DNA from: Acidobacteriota bacterium
Lineage (GTDB): Bacteria > Acidobacteriota > Terriglobia > Terriglobales > Acidobacteriaceae
Assembly: GCA_021806005.1 (NCBI GenBank)
Contig: JAJZDM010000002.1
Coordinates: forward strand, 1-64,000
Length of the DNA stretch: 64,000 nt
Direction of reading: 5' to 3'
Shown piece by piece: positions 39,339-49,791 of this stretch. Both the position numbers and the translations under genes were made by a program. The notes below the pieces were generated by a model. It was not told where the DNA came from and searched no databases. It saw only the letters and a list, made by a program, of their open reading frames with translations. Numbering within the stretch: position 1 is the stretch's first letter; each line of letters begins with the position of its first letter.

Positions 39339-41471
39339 ATGTCAGCACTGAACCAGGAAGCGCTCAGTCCTGAACAGGCCAGACTGGTCCGCCGCCATCT
39401 CGAACAGATCAAAGCCAGCCACGCGTTTACTTCGAGTAAACGTTCTCAGGACTTTCTTGCATTTGTTGTGGAGCGCGCCCTTCGCAGGGACCTCGACAGC
39501 CTGCGCGAGCGGATGATCGGTGTGGAGATGTTTGGCCGGCCTATTGACTACGACACTGGAAACGATTCGGTGGTTCGGGTGAAAGCCACCGAGGTGCGCA
39601 GGAAGCTGGCCGAGTACTATCTGGAGGCAAAGGATCGATCGCCGGTACGCATCGATCTGCCCCGAGGCTCCTACGTGCCCCGGTTCGTCTTTGCTTCCGT
39701 GGAAGCTGCGCCTGAGAGTGCTCCGGAAGATACTCTGCCGGGTGATGCTGAGCCACAGTCCAGGTTGGAGTCAGCGCGGGGGGCTCTGGCTGCAGATTTA
39801 CCCGGGACCGGAAGAGCGGCTGTCGAGGCTGCTGCCGCTATGGCTTCAGAGCCACCCGCTGTTGGTCTTGAGAGTACGATGCCCGGCAGACCCGATGCTT
39901 CCTTTGAGCCTCGGTCTCCGGACACCTCAGCCGGGGCTCCGGGGACCTCCGTCCGGGCCACCAACCTCTGGACAACCAGCTTCTGGACCGGGGCCGCCGG
40001 GAGATGGGTGACAGGAGCTGCGCTGCTGTTCCTGCTGCTTGCCTCCAGCGTTGGCTTCTTCCTCCACAGGACGCGAAACAACACCGCCGCCGCGGATACG
40101 GATCTGCGTTCGATTGCGGTGTTGCCGCTGGCCAACCTTTCCTGGGACAGCAGGCAGGAGTACTTTGCCGACGGCATCACCGAGGAGTTGATCAATGACC
40201 TGGGCCAGGTCTCGACCCTTCGCGTCATATCCCTGACGTCTTCCCTGAGCTATCGGGGCACACACAAGAACCTTCCCGAGATCGCGCAGGAGTTGAAGGT
40301 GCGAGGGGTTGTCGAGGGGGGAGTTCTGCGCGAAGGCGACCAGGTCCACGTCAGTGTCCAGTTGATCGACGTCCGGAAGGACCGTCTGGTATGGGCGCAC
40401 ACCTATGTGCGGGATCTGAATACGGTGCTGGCGTGGCAGGGAGGGGTGGCGCGCGCCATTGCGGACGCGATCAGTGTTGACGTGACGCCCCAGGAGCAGG
40501 CGCGGCTGGCCCACAAGAGCGCCATTGATCCGCAGGCGCAGGACCTGTACCTACATGGCGCTCTGCTGCGCGAAAAGGATGACTGCAAGAGCGCGATTGT
40601 GTACTTTGACCGTGCGATCCAGGTGGATTCCAGTTATGCGGAGCCGCACTCCGCGCTGGCCACCTGCTATGGGATGCTGGGCGAGTCCGGCCGCATGCCT
40701 TACATCGATGCGCTTACGCAGCAGAAGGCGGAGGCGCTGAAGGCGATTGAGCTGGACGACTCGCTCTCTGAGGCCCACGCCGAACTCGCGAACACGGAGA
40801 TGACGCTGGACTGGGATTGGCAGGCGGCGGCGCTGGAGTTTCGTCGCGCGCTGGAGCTGAACCCCAATTCCGCCACCAATCATGAGAAGTACGCCTTTTA
40901 CCTGTTGCGCACGGGTCATCCGCGCCAGGCCGTGGCAGAGATCGAACGCAGTGTGGAGTTGGATCCGGTCTCCGCCAGCACGCTCCACGCTGAAGGCTTT
41001 GTCTATTACTTTGCGCGGCAGTACCCGCGCGCGCTGGCTGTGATGCAGGCCGCGCAGGGACTCAACCTCAACCTTGACGACTGGAGCTTCCTCGCCGGGG
41101 ATATCTACTGTGGGATGGGCAGGTTTCCGGAGGCCATTGCAGCCTTTCTCAAGTCTGGCAACGGCCCCTACTCTCTGGGCCATCTGGGGAATGCCTACGC
41201 GCGCGCGGGGCAGAGGGACGCGGCGTTGAAGACCATCGATCGGATCAGGCAGTATGTGCAGAGCGATGGCGTGGGACGGTATGAGATCGCGCTGATCTAC
41301 GCCGGGCTGGGGGACAAGAACAATGCCTTTCAGTGGCTTGAGGCTGCCTATCGCGCGCATGACGTTGGGCTGGTCTATCTGAAGGTCGATCCATGCCTGG
41401 ATCCATTGCGGTCTGATCCTCGCTTCACCGCTCTGCTGCAGAAGGTAGGCCTTGCGCCATCCCCGTCGTAA
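39339..41471 (+). CDS. Membrane-anchored CadC-like regulator with TolB-like and TPR domains
   Basis: N-term winged-helix-like VVRVKATEVRRKLAEYY...PVRIDLPRGSYVPRF; TM WVTGAALLFLLLASSVGFFLH; RSIAVLPLANLSWDSRQEYFADGITEELINDL; TPRs. Confidence 0.75.
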   Translation: MSALNQEALSPEQARLVRRHLEQIKASHAFTSSKRSQDFLAFVVERALRRDLDSLRERMIGVEMFGRPIDYDTGNDSVVRVKATEVRRKLAEYYLEAKDRSPVRIDLPRGSYVPRFVFASVEAAPESAPEDTLPGDAEPQSRLESARGALAADLPGTGRAAVEAAAAMASEPPAVGLESTMPGRPDASFEPRSPDTSAGAPGTSVRATNLWTTSFWTGAAGRWVTGAALLFLLLASSVGFFLHRTRNNTAAADTDLRSIAVLPLANLSWDSRQEYFADGITEELINDLGQVSTLRVISLTSSLSYRGTHKNLPEIAQELKVRGVVEGGVLREGDQVHVSVQLIDVRKDRLVWAHTYVRDLNTVLAWQGGVARAIADAISVDVTPQEQARLAHKSAIDPQAQDLYLHGALLREKDDCKSAIVYFDRAIQVDSSYAEPHSALATCYGMLGESGRMPYIDALTQQKAEALKAIELDDSLSEAHAELANTEMTLDWDWQAAALEFRRALELNPNSATNHEKYAFYLLRTGHPRQAVAEIERSVELDPVSASTLHAEGFVYYFARQYPRALAVMQAAQGLNLNLDDWSFLAGDIYCGMGRFPEAIAAFLKSGNGPYSLGHLGNAYARAGQRDAALKTIDRIRQYVQSDGVGRYEIALIYAGLGDKNNAFQWLEAAYRAHDVGLVYLKVDPCLDPLRSDPRFTALLQKVGLAPSPS

Positions 41472-41669
41472 CCAGACCGTGAAGCGCTGGATCCTGCCAC
41501 CAGGAAGGCACGCACGGGTCGTCTTCATGCACTGGTGGGCCTGGCGCAGAGCACAGGAACTCTTCGTCCAAAGTTTTTATCTCAGGATGGAATTCACCGT
41601 GTTCTGCGTTGCCGGGTGACATCACCCGTCCCAAAGCATGTTTGCAGGCGTCACACAGTCCTTCGGCAA

Positions 41670-41704
41670 GGATGGGCGTTCTCCGTTGAAGAAGACGCCC
41701 ATCC
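41670..41704. terminator. Hairpin between convergent genes
   Basis: GGATGGGCGT...ACGCCCATCC. Confidence 0.65.
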
Positions 41705-41742
41705 ATGCCCCTTTCGGGATATCCGGCAAGAAGAAGGATACT

Positions 41743-42303
41743 TTATGCCGTCTCGAGGGCTTTTTCGATGGCGGTGATGATCTTGGGGTCATCGGGAGGC
41801 GTGTCTGGTGCGAAGCGGGCCAGAACGTTGCCGTCGCGGCCGATGAGAAACTTTTCGAAGTTCCAGAGCAGCTCCGGAAGCTCGTTGGGTGGGGGGAAGC
41901 CGTTCTTGGCGCTAAAGCTGGTGAGCTTCTCGCGCCACGGACCGTGGGGAATCTGCTCGGGTGCCGCAGCGATCAGGGCTGCGTACAGAGCGTGCTTCTC
42001 CGGGCCGGTGACCACGATCTTGGAAAAGAGCGGGAAGGTGACCGGGTACTCCGTGGAGCAGAACTTGGCGATCTCCTGGTTGGTGCCTGGCTCCTGCCCG
42101 GCGAAGTCGTTGGCCGGGAAGCCAAGGACCACCAGGCCGCGGTCCTTGTACTGTTGGTAGAGCGCCTCGAGAGCCGTGTACTGCGGTGTAAGACCACACT
42201 TGGAGGCTACGTTGACGATCAGCAGAACCTTATCGGCGTATGCAGCCAGCGAGGTGGGAGCCCCGTCGATGGTGATGAGCGGAATGGTGTTGAGCGTTGA
42301 CAT
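41743..42303 (-). CDS. Glutathione peroxidase family (Cys-type)
   Basis: VLLIVNVASKCGLTPQYTALEALYQQYKDRGLVVLGFPANDFAGQEPGTNQEIAKFC; WNFEKFLIGRDGNVLARF. Confidence 0.95.
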   Translation of the reverse strand: MSTLNTIPLITIDGAPTSLAAYADKVLLIVNVASKCGLTPQYTALEALYQQYKDRGLVVLGFPANDFAGQEPGTNQEIAKFCSTEYPVTFPLFSKIVVTGPEKHALYAALIAAAPEQIPHGPWREKLTSFSAKNGFPPPNELPELLWNFEKFLIGRDGNVLARFAPDTPPDDPKIITAIEKALETA

Positions 42304-42453
42304 GAAGATAGTGTACGGCGATTCCTGGAAGCAGGTGGCGCACAGCGCTGTTCTAAGCGGCCGGCAGCAGATCGGGAGGCGGGAACGGATCTGCGGCCCA
42401 TCGCCTGTCTGAACCCGGCGTTGCGGGCGGCTGGATTCGATATGCTGTAAAGA

Positions 42454-43380
42454 GTGAGGACTGTGGGCCTGAAGACGAGAGCGGAGATTTTGCAGAGATG
42501 TGTCGCACTCCCGGCAAGGCGATCTCTGGTAGTTTTGGCAGCGATGAGCCTGGTGGTGCTCGGCGGTGGAGCACAGACTTCCGCAGCGCCTTCTGTGACG
42601 CTTCCGGCAGCACTGGATCCGGTCGCCCTGGTGCGTCACGCAGTTCAGCTTCGCTTGCAGGAGGAGCGGCATCACCGGCCCGTAGCGTATGTGCTGCGCA
42701 AGCAGGATGGCGGACATCAGACGACCAAGCAGATCATCGAGACGCGAGATGGCGATGTCGCGCGGCTGATCGCCATCAACGGGAAGGCATTGAATGCTGA
42801 GCAGCAACAGGCGGAGATGAACCGGTTGACTGCGCTCTCTGACGATCCTGGCCTGCAGCAGAGACGCAGGCGCGGTGAACAGCGTGACGCGGCCCGCATC
42901 GATCATCTGGTAGCGTTGCTGCCGGAGTCGGAGATCTACAGCATTGCCGGGACGGTTCCCTGCGGCGCCGGGCAGTGCTACCGCCTGAGCTTTATCCCCA
43001 ACCCGCACTTCGATCCGCCTGATTTTGAAGCGGAGGTGCTGGAGGGATTCGCCGGCGAGGTATGGATCGATACCTCACAGGACCGGCTGGTGCAGTTGCA
43101 GGCTCACCTGGTGCGGGATGTGAACATTGGCTTTGGCATTCTGGGAAGGGTGGACAAGGGCGGAACGATCCTTCTGCAGCAGAGCTACCAGAGCGATGTG
43201 AAAGAGTGGCAGCCCACTGTGCTGAAGATCAACCTGCAGGGCCGGGCGCTGCTGGTGAAGACGGTGAATATCCGGATCGATGAGCTGGCGACGGACTTCA
43301 AGCCGGTTGCGGAGGGGATGGGGTATCGAGAGGCGATTCGCCTCCTGATACAGCCCGGGATCTCTGCCTCCGGAAGTTAG
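42454..43380 (+). CDS. Secreted hypothetical protein
   Basis: 308 aa; N-terminal hydrophobic segment RSLVVLAAMSLVVLGGGAQTSAA; VWIDTSQDRLVQLQAHLVRDVNIGFGILGRVDKGG. Confidence 0.75.
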   Translation: MRTVGLKTRAEILQRCVALPARRSLVVLAAMSLVVLGGGAQTSAAPSVTLPAALDPVALVRHAVQLRLQEERHHRPVAYVLRKQDGGHQTTKQIIETRDGDVARLIAINGKALNAEQQQAEMNRLTALSDDPGLQQRRRRGEQRDAARIDHLVALLPESEIYSIAGTVPCGAGQCYRLSFIPNPHFDPPDFEAEVLEGFAGEVWIDTSQDRLVQLQAHLVRDVNIGFGILGRVDKGGTILLQQSYQSDVKEWQPTVLKINLQGRALLVKTVNIRIDELATDFKPVAEGMGYREAIRLLIQPGISASGS

Positions 43381-43516
43381 AGCCGACTTTCAGGCGGCGC
43401 ACAGCAGATCCCTCGGCGCCCGAAGAGCGAGTTCCATGGCGGGGATGTCGGGTGGGTTCCCGGGAGTATGAGCCGGTGAGCTATGCTGAGCTTGGTCGGC
43501 GTCCGAGTCGCAGCGG

Positions 43517-45226
43517 GTGCGCAGCAGGAGCAGACGAGGTGCAGGCGATATGCGCAGCCTTGGGACTAGCGTTCGAAATCTCTTTGACCGCGAAGCCGGC
43601 GTCTCCCATCAATTGATCGCGCGCTGGGTTTTTCTTCGCGCACTCGGAGCGATCTATCTCTCCGCCTTCCTTTCCCTGCTGTTTCAGATTCGCGGGATGG
43701 TTGGGAGCGACGGGATTCTGCCTGCGGATCAGTATCTGCAAAAGGTGCGAGCCCTGGGCACTCTCGGGTACTGGTATGCTCCGACCGTGCTGTGGCTGAA
43801 CAGGGGCGATCATGCGCTGATGTGGCTGGTATGGATTGGGCTGCTGGCCTCTCTGCTGGGGATCGCCAACGTGGCGCCAAGAATCTCTCTGGCGGTGTGC
43901 TTTGTGTGTTTCCTGAGCTTCATCGCCGTCTCCCAGGACTTCGGTCAGTACCAGTCGGACGGGATGCTGCTGGAGGCAGGGTTTCTGTCCTTGTTTGTTG
44001 CGCCGGGCGGTTGGTGGCCGGGATGGGGCAGGAGGAGCCTGGCGATTCGGGCGGCGTGGTGGCTGTTGATATGGGAGTGGTTCCGGATTTACTTCGAGTC
44101 CGGGATGGTGAAGCTGGTAAGTGGAGATCCTACCTGGCGCAACCTGACTGCCATGTATGAGTACTACCAGAATGGCCCGCTGCCCACCTGGATTGGCTGG
44201 TATCTGCAGCATCTACCCCATTGGTTTCAGCGGGCCACCGCAGGCGCCACCCTGGGGATGGAACTGGTGCTGGTCTGGATGGCGTTTCTTCCCGGGCGAT
44301 GGAAGATCGTCTGCTTCTGCATCGTCACCGTCTGGCAGGCCGTGGTGATTGCCACCGCCAACTACGCCTTCCTGAACTACCTGGTGCTGGTGCTGGCGTT
44401 CCTTCTGCTGGACGACAGTGTGCTGGAGCGGTTTGTTCCGCGGCGCTGGCGTCCGGCCCCGGCCGCGGAACATGGGAGTGAGCCCAGCCCGCACCGGACT
44501 CTGCCGGACAGTCTGCCGGACAGTCTGCCGGCTGACGTGCTGGCGGAGACCGCAGAGGGTCAGCAGAAGACCGGAGCGATGCATCCTCTGAGAGCGTTCA
44601 ACCGGATCTCTGCCGTCCGAGTGGCGGTTACCGCGATTCTGCTCCTCTGGATTGCCTATACCACCACGGCGAAGATGGTGCTGATCGTGTGGCAGGGAGC
44701 TCCTGTGTGGGGTGCGCCCATCGAGGCGCTGGAGCCGTTGCGGATCGCCAATCAGTACGGATTGTTTGCCGTGATGACGCCACACCGCTACGAGATCGAG
44801 TTTCAGGGATCCGACGACGGGATCACGTGGAAGCCGTACCTCTTTCGCTTCAAGCCGCAGGATGTGCGGGAGCGGCCGGGGATCTACGCGCCCTATCAGC
44901 CTCGATTTGACTGGAACCTGTGGTTTGCTTCTCTGACCTCATGGCAGAATGCTCCGATTGTGCCTTTGACCGAGGAGCGCCTGCTGATGGGGGACAAGGA
45001 AGTGCTCAGCCTGTTCCGCAGCACTCCGTTTCCGGATCTGCCTCCCCGCCAGGTGAGAGCGGTGCTGTGGCAGTACTGGTTCAGCTCTCCACAGGAGAAG
45101 CGGACGCAGGGAGTCTGGTGGACGCGAAGGTTGATGGGAAGCTGCGCTCCTACTCTGGAACTGCTGCCGGACGGAAGATTCCGGGAGGTACAGGCGCCAG
45201 AACTGGAGGGGCCTCCGCCTTCGTAA
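43517..45226 (+). CDS. Lipase maturation factor family protein
   Basis: Multiple TM; FGQYQSDGMLLEAGFLSLFVAP, YYQNGPLPTWIGWYLQHLPHWFQRATAGATLGMEL, WKPYLFRFKPQDVRERPGIYAPYQPRFDWNLWFASL. Confidence 0.9.
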   Translation: MRSRSRRGAGDMRSLGTSVRNLFDREAGVSHQLIARWVFLRALGAIYLSAFLSLLFQIRGMVGSDGILPADQYLQKVRALGTLGYWYAPTVLWLNRGDHALMWLVWIGLLASLLGIANVAPRISLAVCFVCFLSFIAVSQDFGQYQSDGMLLEAGFLSLFVAPGGWWPGWGRRSLAIRAAWWLLIWEWFRIYFESGMVKLVSGDPTWRNLTAMYEYYQNGPLPTWIGWYLQHLPHWFQRATAGATLGMELVLVWMAFLPGRWKIVCFCIVTVWQAVVIATANYAFLNYLVLVLAFLLLDDSVLERFVPRRWRPAPAAEHGSEPSPHRTLPDSLPDSLPADVLAETAEGQQKTGAMHPLRAFNRISAVRVAVTAILLLWIAYTTTAKMVLIVWQGAPVWGAPIEALEPLRIANQYGLFAVMTPHRYEIEFQGSDDGITWKPYLFRFKPQDVRERPGIYAPYQPRFDWNLWFASLTSWQNAPIVPLTEERLLMGDKEVLSLFRSTPFPDLPPRQVRAVLWQYWFSSPQEKRTQGVWWTRRLMGSCAPTLELLPDGRFREVQAPELEGPPPS

Positions 45227-45430
45227 ATCTCAGCCCATAGGCCAACCTGAGCCGTGCTGCTCTCCGCTGCCGGGCAGGGGCCGTAAGGCGCGGGCCTGAT
45301 TGTTTCAGGGGATCGGCTCCTGGCCGCGCCTGTATTCGCCCTGTCAGCGGGTGTGACGGGCTCTGTGGATGGGTTGGATGTGATACTAGAATCCGTGACG
45401 ATCGAATCCAGTCAGAAGAGCGACAGGCAT

Positions 45431-46981
45431 ATGGCGCAACCGAAGAGATACAGGCTCTCTGGCCTGCTGTTGCTGCTCAGCGCGGTGTTCTACGGGCTGG
45501 GCTTTCTGCACCTGCGGGCGGACTTTCCCGGAGCGAATGTCTGGACAGACTGGTCCCGACTGGCCGATGAGGGATGGTACGCCGGCGCTGCCATTCACTA
45601 CTTTACGCAGGGACGCTGGTACCTGCCCGATGTTCTGAACGCAGCCGTGGCGATGCCGGTCTGGCCGGTGCTGCTGGGGTTGTGGTTCAAGCTCACCGGT
45701 GCAGGCATGCTGTGGGCCAGAGCCCTGACCATGGTGCTGTATGGGCTGTCGTTGTTGCTGCTCTATGCCGTGATGTGGAGGGCCCGGCCGGGGAGGCTGG
45801 CGGCCCTGGTGGTGCTGCTTACCGTGATCGATCCGTTCTGCTACGCCTTCAATCGGCTGGCGATTCTGGAGCCGGTGACCGGGCTGTGGTTCATGCTGGC
45901 GCTGTGGCTTGCGGGCAGCACCCAGCCAAGAGACTGGTTCAAGCAGTTGCTGCTGGGCGTGGTGATCTTTCTGCTGGTGCTCACCAGAGCCACGGGCGTG
46001 GTGCTGGCGCCGGCGGTGCTGTACATGATGGGGGCAAGCTGGGGCAGATTGGTGGACAAGTCCGCAGGCCAGCAGGAGGCTGGCCGGGAGCGCGCCTGGC
46101 GACGGAGTTGGCGGCGCGAACTGGCCGCCCTGGCGTTCACGGCAGGCGTTGCGCTGGTGTTGTGGGAGGGGTACCTGCGCCTGCTGGTGGGGCCGCGCAC
46201 ACGGCTCGACTACACGCTGCTGGTGGGGATGGAGATGCACCATGGGACCGCAGGCTCCGTGATGGCCACGGCCTGGACGCTGCTCCAGGATGGATTGTGG
46301 ATCAGTCCTGTGCTGTTTCCGCTGGCGGTGCTGATGCTGGTGCTGTCAGTGGTATGGCTGCGGGAGTTGTGGGATAGACCACTGTTTGGCGCGGCGGTGC
46401 TGGCGGTGGCCGGCCAGATGGCCTATATCGGATATTGCGGAGAGGTGCAGGCGAGGTTGTTCACCCCCATCGCTATGCCGGTGATGATGGTGGTGGGCCT
46501 GGGCGTGGGCGCGGTGATTGACCGGCGGCGGCGGTGTGAGAAGAGATCCAGACAGGCGATGCGGATGCGCTGGATCCTGGCAGGGATGCTGTTGACGGTC
46601 GTGGCGGGCCTGGGGATGATGGGGGTGCAGACGCTGGACTACGTCCTGCATCCGGAGTACAGCTACTGGGAGGCGGCGCAGGGAGTTGCTGCGATCATCG
46701 CTGCCGATGGAGGCTCCCGGCCGATGTTGCTCTCCGATAGCGGTGATGACCTGACGCTCTGGGCCGGCGTTCCCGCGGTACCGGAGAGCCGCACCACCCA
46801 TGGTCTGGATGCGGTGCTGGCCAGGTACCAGCCTGGCTGGTATGCGGCATGGCCGGGGCGGCAGGATGCAGCTATCGCCCAGGTGGGGATGCGGTATCGT
46901 ATGGACCCCGTGGCGCGGTACAGAGTCTTTGATGAGCCCTCGCAACAGGTTCTGGTGCTGTACAAGCTGACGCGCCGGTAA
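45431..46981 (+). CDS. Integral membrane glycosyltransferase-like (GT39/ArnT-like) protein
   Basis: ~11 TM; WSRLADEGWYAGAAIHYFTQGRWYLPDVLNAAVAMPVWPVLLGLWFKLTG, AFNRLAILEPVTGLWFML. Confidence 0.75.
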   Translation: MAQPKRYRLSGLLLLLSAVFYGLGFLHLRADFPGANVWTDWSRLADEGWYAGAAIHYFTQGRWYLPDVLNAAVAMPVWPVLLGLWFKLTGAGMLWARALTMVLYGLSLLLLYAVMWRARPGRLAALVVLLTVIDPFCYAFNRLAILEPVTGLWFMLALWLAGSTQPRDWFKQLLLGVVIFLLVLTRATGVVLAPAVLYMMGASWGRLVDKSAGQQEAGRERAWRRSWRRELAALAFTAGVALVLWEGYLRLLVGPRTRLDYTLLVGMEMHHGTAGSVMATAWTLLQDGLWISPVLFPLAVLMLVLSVVWLRELWDRPLFGAAVLAVAGQMAYIGYCGEVQARLFTPIAMPVMMVVGLGVGAVIDRRRRCEKRSRQAMRMRWILAGMLLTVVAGLGMMGVQTLDYVLHPEYSYWEAAQGVAAIIAADGGSRPMLLSDSGDDLTLWAGVPAVPESRTTHGLDAVLARYQPGWYAAWPGRQDAAIAQVGMRYRMDPVARYRVFDEPSQQVLVLYKLTRR

Positions 46982-47275
46982 ACATTGAGGCATTGGGTTA
47001 CACCCGCACGGAAAAAGCTGGAGGGCTGGTGCGGGTATCGCCCAAGACCAGAGATTTTCCGTCACGGGGTTTGACCCGAGCGGCTGGCGGGACTAAAGTT
47101 TGCGGGGGTGGCAGATCTCTTCTGCAGTCTGCCGTGGGCGTTCCTCCCGGTGTTCTGGAAGCTGTCCAGGCTGAGGATCAGAGCAGCCGGGGCATCTGCG
47201 GGAGGACTGAGGCGTTCGGCAGGAACAGGGTGTGGTCTGGGTTCTGGGAATGCCTCGGAGAAAGAGGCATGCTTT

Positions 47276-48139
47276 ATGAAGGTAACCCGGCGATCGTTTG
47301 TTCAGAGTTCGGCACTGGCTGCTGGCTGTGTGGTGGTCTTTCCGCGCAGGGCGCTCGGGCAGGATCCCGGACCTCTGAACTATGGAGTGCAGTTGTATAT
47401 GGTCCGCCGCCAGGCGGCCACGGATCTGGCCGGGATTCTGCGCTCCATCCGGCAGATTGGCTTTACGCAGATTGAGCTCTATCCGGTGGTGTACGACCAT
47501 CCGGCGCCGGAGTTGAAGAAGATCGTCGCAGACTCCGGGCTGGGGCTGGTGTCAGCACATTTCAACTACCCCGACATCCTGCAGCGGATCGACTATGCAA
47601 CCCAGCTTGGGCTGAAGTATGTGGTGTGCCCCATGCTGCCGCAGGAGCAGTGGAACGCGGCCGGATTCCAGAAGGCCGCCGACGACTTCAACCAGTGGGG
47701 CGCGAAGGTAAGCCAGGCGGGGATGCAGTTGGTCTTTCACAACCACTGCTACGAGTTCAAGCCGCAGGAGGGTGGCCTCACCGGCTGGCAGATCCTGATG
47801 GGCAATACGGACCCGACCCTGGTGATGTTGGAACTGGATATCTACTGGCTGGTTCAGGCCGGGCAGAATCCCGCTCAGGTGATGCTGGACTACAAGGACA
47901 GGGTGAAGCTGCTGCATCTGAAAGACCGTGTTCCGGGAGCGCCCACCGGTTTTGTGCTGGGGCCAGGCGCCGAGCACTTCACGGAACTGGGAACCGGTTC
48001 GATCGATTGGCCCCATCTGCTGATGCAGGCTCGCTGGCAGGGGATCCGCTATGCGTACCTCGACCAGGATGAGACGGCCAAGCCGGTTGTACAGAGCATG
48101 ACGGAGAGCTTTGCGTACCTCAAGGGGCTGAATATCTAG
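47276..48139 (+). CDS. Sugar phosphate isomerase/epimerase (TIM barrel) with Tat signal
   Basis: MKVTRRSFVQSSALAAGCVVVF twin-Arg; YGVQLYMVRRQAATDLAGILRSIRQIGFTQIELY; LVFHNHCYEF. Confidence 0.88.
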   Translation: MKVTRRSFVQSSALAAGCVVVFPRRALGQDPGPLNYGVQLYMVRRQAATDLAGILRSIRQIGFTQIELYPVVYDHPAPELKKIVADSGLGLVSAHFNYPDILQRIDYATQLGLKYVVCPMLPQEQWNAAGFQKAADDFNQWGAKVSQAGMQLVFHNHCYEFKPQEGGLTGWQILMGNTDPTLVMLELDIYWLVQAGQNPAQVMLDYKDRVKLLHLKDRVPGAPTGFVLGPGAEHFTELGTGSIDWPHLLMQARWQGIRYAYLDQDETAKPVVQSMTESFAYLKGLNI

Positions 48140-49791
48140 TTCAGCCCCTCGGCATAGAGCGCATTCACGCCGCTGCGCAGGCCCCTGCCGTACGAGAACA
48201 CCATGCCCACGCCAAGCACGCGCAGCTTGAGGGCGGCTCCGGCATCGAACATCCACTGGTGCGAACCCAGCGCTGTTCCCGGATCGGTGATGTTGCCGAT
48301 ATCGAGAACGGGGCCGATCTGGAGCTTAAGCAGCCCGTTCCCATAGATGTTCTTGTCCATCCCCCAGTTCTGCAGCAGATAATCGCGGCCCAGCGGCGCA
48401 CTACCCTTGAGGCCATTGCGGGTACCGATGTGTGCAACCATCGGCAGGTCATTATCGCGCTCCAGGCCCAGGATGTAGAGTTCGTCGATCGGCGCTCGTC
48501 CAAAGATCTTTCCGGAGCGCAACTGCTGTGTCATCTCGTAGTCATCGCCCTGCTCGCGAGGAAACCACCGCCAGAGCAGCGAACCTGTCAGTTTTTCAAG
48601 GTTCTGCGAGGGCGTGGACCACAGCTTTGCGGCCTCGAACGCCGCTCCGGCGGTGAGGACGAAGCGGTGCTCCGGCACGCGCCACAATACACCCGTCAAC
48701 TGCTCTCGCTGTTTCAGTTCGATGCCGGTTGCGATCATGTTCTGGGTGAGGATCGCTCCCGGCGCCACATTGCGAAAGTCCCGGTTTGAAAGCTCAGCGC
48801 CGATCTTCCAGCCGATCCGCCCGCTGGCGTAGGAAGCCAGGTCGAACCCTCCACGTTCCGTCCGCATGTTGAAGCTGGCCAGCACCGGCGCGGGTCCTGC
48901 GGATTCGTCCCGCAGTGCCCAGTTTTCATTGCGCAGGTCCGTCAGCCACTCCCAGCGGTACTTGGCGCTGCCCTGCCACGGTCCGGAGAGCCGTGCAAAG
49001 GCGCGCCGCTTCTGGTCGTCCCAGCGCAACATCGAATCGAAGTTGATGGCCTGCTTTCGTATGTCCCAGAGGCCTGGTTCAACGGCTTCGAAGGGGAGCC
49101 CCTGGAACAGGAAGGCAAGGTCCTCCCAGCCAGCGCCGCCCAGCCCATCCAGTTCGCGGGCGCGAAGGGTCGCATTGAACTGACCGTCCTCGCGTGCGCC
49201 CAGATCCAACTGGAACCGGGGAAAGATTCCAAGCGCGCGCAATCTCGTCCGGGTGGATAGATACTGCGGCAATGACAGGGTGCTGGCAGGAGAAAAGGTG
49301 AAGGCGTGATCGAGCAACTCCGGTGAGACCTGCGGTGTGGGTTCGGAATCGATGCTCGCGATCTGTGGTTTGTCTTCGCGGTTCCAGTACTTCAGCGCGG
49401 CTTCGTAGTTGCCGTCGATGAAGTAGAGCGTTGCCAGAAAGTCGATGGCGTAGTCGTCATGCGGGTCAAGACGCAGGACCACGCGCAACCGCCGCTCGGC
49501 CAGGGCATTGTTCCTCTGCTTGAAGGCAACTCCAGCCAGTTCCTCCGGGAAGCGCTTATCCCTGGGGGCCAATCGCTGTCCGTGCTCAAAAGCCTTTTCC
49601 GCCGCATCCCAGCGCGCAGCCTTTGCCATGGTCATACCCTGGCTGAAGTACTGGTCGGCGGTGCGGGGCCGGTTGCTCTGCGGCGCTGGTGTGTCCTGCG
49701 CGTGGGAGTTCAGACAACCAATGATCGGGAGCAGGAGGAGGAACCGGCACAACCATCGGAGACGCGCAGCATGGGTTCCGGCTGCCGTCAT
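48136..49791 (-). CDS. Secreted TPR protein with C-terminal beta-barrel-like region
   Basis: FLLLLPIIGCLNSHAQ signal; TPRs DQYFSQGMTMAKAARWDAAEKAFEHGQRLAP; alternating strands to VGMVFSYGRGLRSGVNALYAEGLN. Confidence 0.7.
   Translation of the reverse strand: MTAAGTHAARLRWLCRFLLLLPIIGCLNSHAQDTPAPQSNRPRTADQYFSQGMTMAKAARWDAAEKAFEHGQRLAPRDKRFPEELAGVAFKQRNNALAERRLRVVLRLDPHDDYAIDFLATLYFIDGNYEAALKYWNREDKPQIASIDSEPTPQVSPELLDHAFTFSPASTLSLPQYLSTRTRLRALGIFPRFQLDLGAREDGQFNATLRARELDGLGGAGWEDLAFLFQGLPFEAVEPGLWDIRKQAINFDSMLRWDDQKRRAFARLSGPWQGSAKYRWEWLTDLRNENWALRDESAGPAPVLASFNMRTERGGFDLASYASGRIGWKIGAELSNRDFRNVAPGAILTQNMIATGIELKQREQLTGVLWRVPEHRFVLTAGAAFEAAKLWSTPSQNLEKLTGSLLWRWFPREQGDDYEMTQQLRSGKIFGRAPIDELYILGLERDNDLPMVAHIGTRNGLKGSAPLGRDYLLQNWGMDKNIYGNGLLKLQIGPVLDIGNITDPGTALGSHQWMFDAGAALKLRVLGVGMVFSYGRGLRSGVNALYAEGLN

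Noticed and set aside
41743-43008. 421-aa version of the glutathione peroxidase ORF
   Set aside because: Upstream part is antisense to the 42454-43380 gene; MSTLNTIPLITIDG at 42303 is the normal start. The active site is Cys, so no selenocysteine is needed.
44505-44535. Tandem 15-bp repeat GACAGTCTGCCG in the lipase maturation factor gene
   Set aside because: Two short copies (DSLPDSL) in a disordered loop; not remarkable and not a CRISPR or structured repeat.
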